Positions 34,380-36,586 of a stretch of DNA of 36,586 nt are shown here, one piece after another. Source of the stretch: an uncultured Actinomycetes bacterium (GTDB lineage: Bacteria; Actinomycetota; Acidimicrobiia; Acidimicrobiales; RAAP-2); NCBI GenBank assembly GCA_903832015.1, contig CAIKZX010000047.1, positions 1-36,586 on the forward strand, read 5' to 3'. The notes beneath the pieces were generated by a model. The model searched no databases. It saw nothing but the letters and a program-made list of their open reading frames with translations, and was not told the origin of the DNA. Both the position numbers and the translations under genes were made by a program. Positions within the stretch are counted from its first letter, which is position 1. Each line of letters starts with the position of its first letter.

Positions 34380-35828
34380 GTGAGCGGACCTCGGGTCCGA
34401 TTTGCTCCCTCGCCGACTGGTTTTTTCCACGTCGGCTCGGCGCGATCGGCGCTTTTTAATTGGTTTATCGCGCGACAGAGCTCGACTGGGTTCTTCATAC
34501 TTCGAATTGAAGACACCGATACGGAACGGAACCGTGAAGAGTGGGTCGACGGAATTGTTTCCGCAATGGCCTGGTTGGGACTCACGCTCGATGCCGGACC
34601 CTTCCGACAAAGCGATAACGAGGCTGCCCACCAAGCGGGCGTGGCCTCTCTCATCGCCAGTGGCGATCTCTACTACTGCGACTGCCCGGGAGATCTTGTC
34701 GCTGCGCGAAAAGGGGACAACAAAACTCCCGGCTACGATGGTTTTTGTCGTGATCGCGGACTAGCCAAAGGGCCAAGCACCGCACTTCGTTTTCGCACTC
34801 CCGATGCGGGCACCATCGTTGTGCACGACCTAATTCGCGGCGAGGTTGAGTTCGCTTATTCGGTGATTGACGACTTTGTTGTCGCGAAGTCTTCCGGTGC
34901 AGTGCTCTACGCATTAGCCAACGTTGTTGATGATCGCAATGACCGAATTACCCACGTCATTCGTGGTGAGGAACACCTCCCAAACGCCCCGAAGCAGATG
35001 ATGCTGTGGTCGGCTCTCAACCAGGCCCTCGGTGAGGAGGTAGCGATTCCGACCTACGCTCACCTGCCGCTCTTGGTGAATAAGGATCGCAAAAAGCTCT
35101 CGAAGCGAAAAGACTCGGTCGCTACTGAGTCGTACCGTGATCAAGGGTTCCTTCCGGAAGCATTTGTGAACTACCTCGCGCTTTTGGGCTGGAGCCCGCG
35201 AGGCGAAGAGGAGATTGTTCCGCTTGCGCAAATGATTGAACAATTCCGCTTGGAGGACGTTTCGCACTCTCCGGCGTTCTTTGACGTGGCCAAACTCGCT
35301 CATATGAACGGTGAATATATTCGCGCCCTTTCGCCCGAGGCGTTCCTTGAGCGCTCAAAGCCGTGGGTTAGCCCGTGGCGGAGTGACTGGAAGCCCACCG
35401 ACAGGGAAGTGCCCTGGAGTGAGTCGGAATTTAATGAGGAACTCTTTGCCAAGGTTGCACCGTTAGTGCAAGAGAGGATTTCGCTACTCGGTGATATTCC
35501 GGCCATGGTGGCGTTCTTTTTCTTGCCCGAAGTTCCGTATATCGATGTGGATTTTGACAAGGCCATTCGCAATGACGGCAAAGGTCGCGAGATGCTGACC
35601 AAGGCAATTGAGCACTTCGCCACAGTTGATTGGGACTCGGCGTCTCTCCACGAGGCAACCGTCAAGGTGGGCGAAGGACTCGAGCTCAATCTTCGAAAGG
35701 CTCAGGCCCCAATTCGCTGTGCGGTGACTGGATCACTTGTAGGACCACCACTATTTGAGTCGCTGGAAATACTTGGGCGTGATGAGGTGCTCAAGCGTCT
35801 ACGGGGCGCACTCGAGAGGGCCTCATGA
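34380..35828 (+). CDS. gltX: Glutamyl-tRNA synthetase
   Basis: RFAPSPTGFFHVGSARSALFNW (HIGH-like), ILRIEDTDTERNREEW, KLSKRKDS (KMSKS-like). Confidence 0.96.
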   Translation: MSGPRVRFAPSPTGFFHVGSARSALFNWFIARQSSTGFFILRIEDTDTERNREEWVDGIVSAMAWLGLTLDAGPFRQSDNEAAHQAGVASLIASGDLYYCDCPGDLVAARKGDNKTPGYDGFCRDRGLAKGPSTALRFRTPDAGTIVVHDLIRGEVEFAYSVIDDFVVAKSSGAVLYALANVVDDRNDRITHVIRGEEHLPNAPKQMMLWSALNQALGEEVAIPTYAHLPLLVNKDRKKLSKRKDSVATESYRDQGFLPEAFVNYLALLGWSPRGEEEIVPLAQMIEQFRLEDVSHSPAFFDVAKLAHMNGEYIRALSPEAFLERSKPWVSPWRSDWKPTDREVPWSESEFNEELFAKVAPLVQERISLLGDIPAMVAFFFLPEVPYIDVDFDKAIRNDGKGREMLTKAIEHFATVDWDSASLHEATVKVGEGLELNLRKAQAPIRCAVTGSLVGPPLFESLEILGRDEVLKRLRGALERAS

Positions 35829-36478
35829 TTTTTGGACCATTCAAATTGGTCCTAAAGATCATCAGCTCACTGTTCACGCTGGCACTCCTTTATTACGGAT
35901 TTACCGTCTTTCAGATCTGGAACACCAGCCATGATCACGCCACCGGTGATGCTCAGGCCATTTTGGTTTTCGGCACCGCTGAGATGAACGGAACGCCCTC
36001 GCCGGCTTTGGCAGCGCGACTCGATCAAGCGGCTGCACTGTACCGAGCGCAACGCGCTCCCTGGGTAGTTGTGACGGGTGGCAATCGTCCCGGAGACCTC
36101 TACACCGAGTCGGGTGTTTCAAAGGTCTACCTCGAGCACCACGGCGTTCCCGCTACTCGAATCCTTCAGGGATTTGGCGATGACACCTGGCAGAATGTAA
36201 CAACCTCGCTTGGGGTCATGAATAGTCATCACATTCACACCGTGCTCACGGTCACCGATCCATTTCATGAATATCGGGCAATGGCAATTGCTTCATCCAA
36301 TGGCCTTTCACCACAACCCTCACCAGTGCCAAACTCCCCAACAATAAAAGGTGGCTTGTGGGGTTATTACGTAAAAGAAGGCCTCGAAGTCAGTGTCGGG
36401 CGCATCGTTGGCTACGGCACCCTCAGCTCATGGACCACGGGAGTGGCCAAGGTCTACCCGGCGGTTGGCGGGCAATAA
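35825..36478 (+). CDS. YdcF/SanA-like DUF218 membrane protein
   Basis: AILVFGTAEMNGTPSPALAARLDQAAALYR, VVVTGGNRPGDLYTESGVSKVYLEHHGVPATRI, TDPFHEYRAM; ATGA overlap with gltX. Confidence 0.88.
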   Translation: MIFGPFKLVLKIISSLFTLALLYYGFTVFQIWNTSHDHATGDAQAILVFGTAEMNGTPSPALAARLDQAAALYRAQRAPWVVVTGGNRPGDLYTESGVSKVYLEHHGVPATRILQGFGDDTWQNVTTSLGVMNSHHIHTVLTVTDPFHEYRAMAIASSNGLSPQPSPVPNSPTIKGGLWGYYVKEGLEVSVGRIVGYGTLSSWTTGVAKVYPAVGGQ

Positions 36479-36506
36479 GGCTTTGTCGGTAAGATGGTCC
36501 AGCCCT

Positions 36507-36578
36507 TCGGGGGTGGTGTAATTGGCAACACAAGTGGTTCTGGTCCACTTATTCAGGGTTCGAGTCCTTGCCCCCGAG
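36507..36578 (+). tRNA. tRNA-Gln (anticodon CUG)
   Basis: Cloverleaf by eye: acceptor TCGGGGG/CCCCCGA, anticodon arm AGTGG-TTCTGGT-CCACT with anticodon CTG, T arm CAGGG-TTCGAGT-CCTTG; CCA not encoded. Confidence 0.95.
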
Positions 36579-36586
36579 CGAAGTAG

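Noticed and set aside
1-36586. CRISPR arrays, transposases, phage or defence islands
   Set aside because: No repeat-spacer periodicity, transposase/integrase motifs or defence-family ORFs were seen on either strand.

Overview
This is a gene-dense window of about 36.6 kb from an actinomycetote, mostly core metabolism. The gene families fit an Acidimicrobiia-like lineage, but that placement is inference. Approximate order: PcrA/UvrD C-terminus; phosphodiester-glycosidase-like protein; DprE2-DprE1-UbiA (decaprenylphosphoryl-arabinose precursor pathway); sucCD-folD-cupin-metF-icd-mdh; a cyclase / NCS1 permease / NTF2-like / amidase / agmatinase-family cassette; sdhCAB plus an SCP2-like protein; ctaC-ctaD-ctaF; tatA; enoyl-CoA hydratase; a short GH1-like protein without the catalytic motif; DedA; a DoxX-Tat-Rieske fusion translationally coupled to a two-component system; ogt; pntAA-pntAB-pntB; aldo/keto reductase; a 3Fe-4S-type ferredoxin; gltX; a DUF218 protein; tRNA-Gln(CUG). 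I saw no CRISPR array, mobile element, phage or recognisable defence system. The observations most worth follow-up are: (1) the DoxX/Cys4/Tat/Rieske fusion with its coupled two-component system; (2) the degenerate GH1-like protein; (3) all six convergent gene pairs having abutting, overlapping or nearly touching stop codons; (4) a compact DPA-precursor operon whose DprE1 has Ala at the benzothiazinone-reactive Cys position; (5) the putative nitrogen-scavenging cassette with structured divergent intergenic DNA; (6) an SCP2-like gene coupled to sdhB. Family assignments come from reading motifs only; no database search was run.
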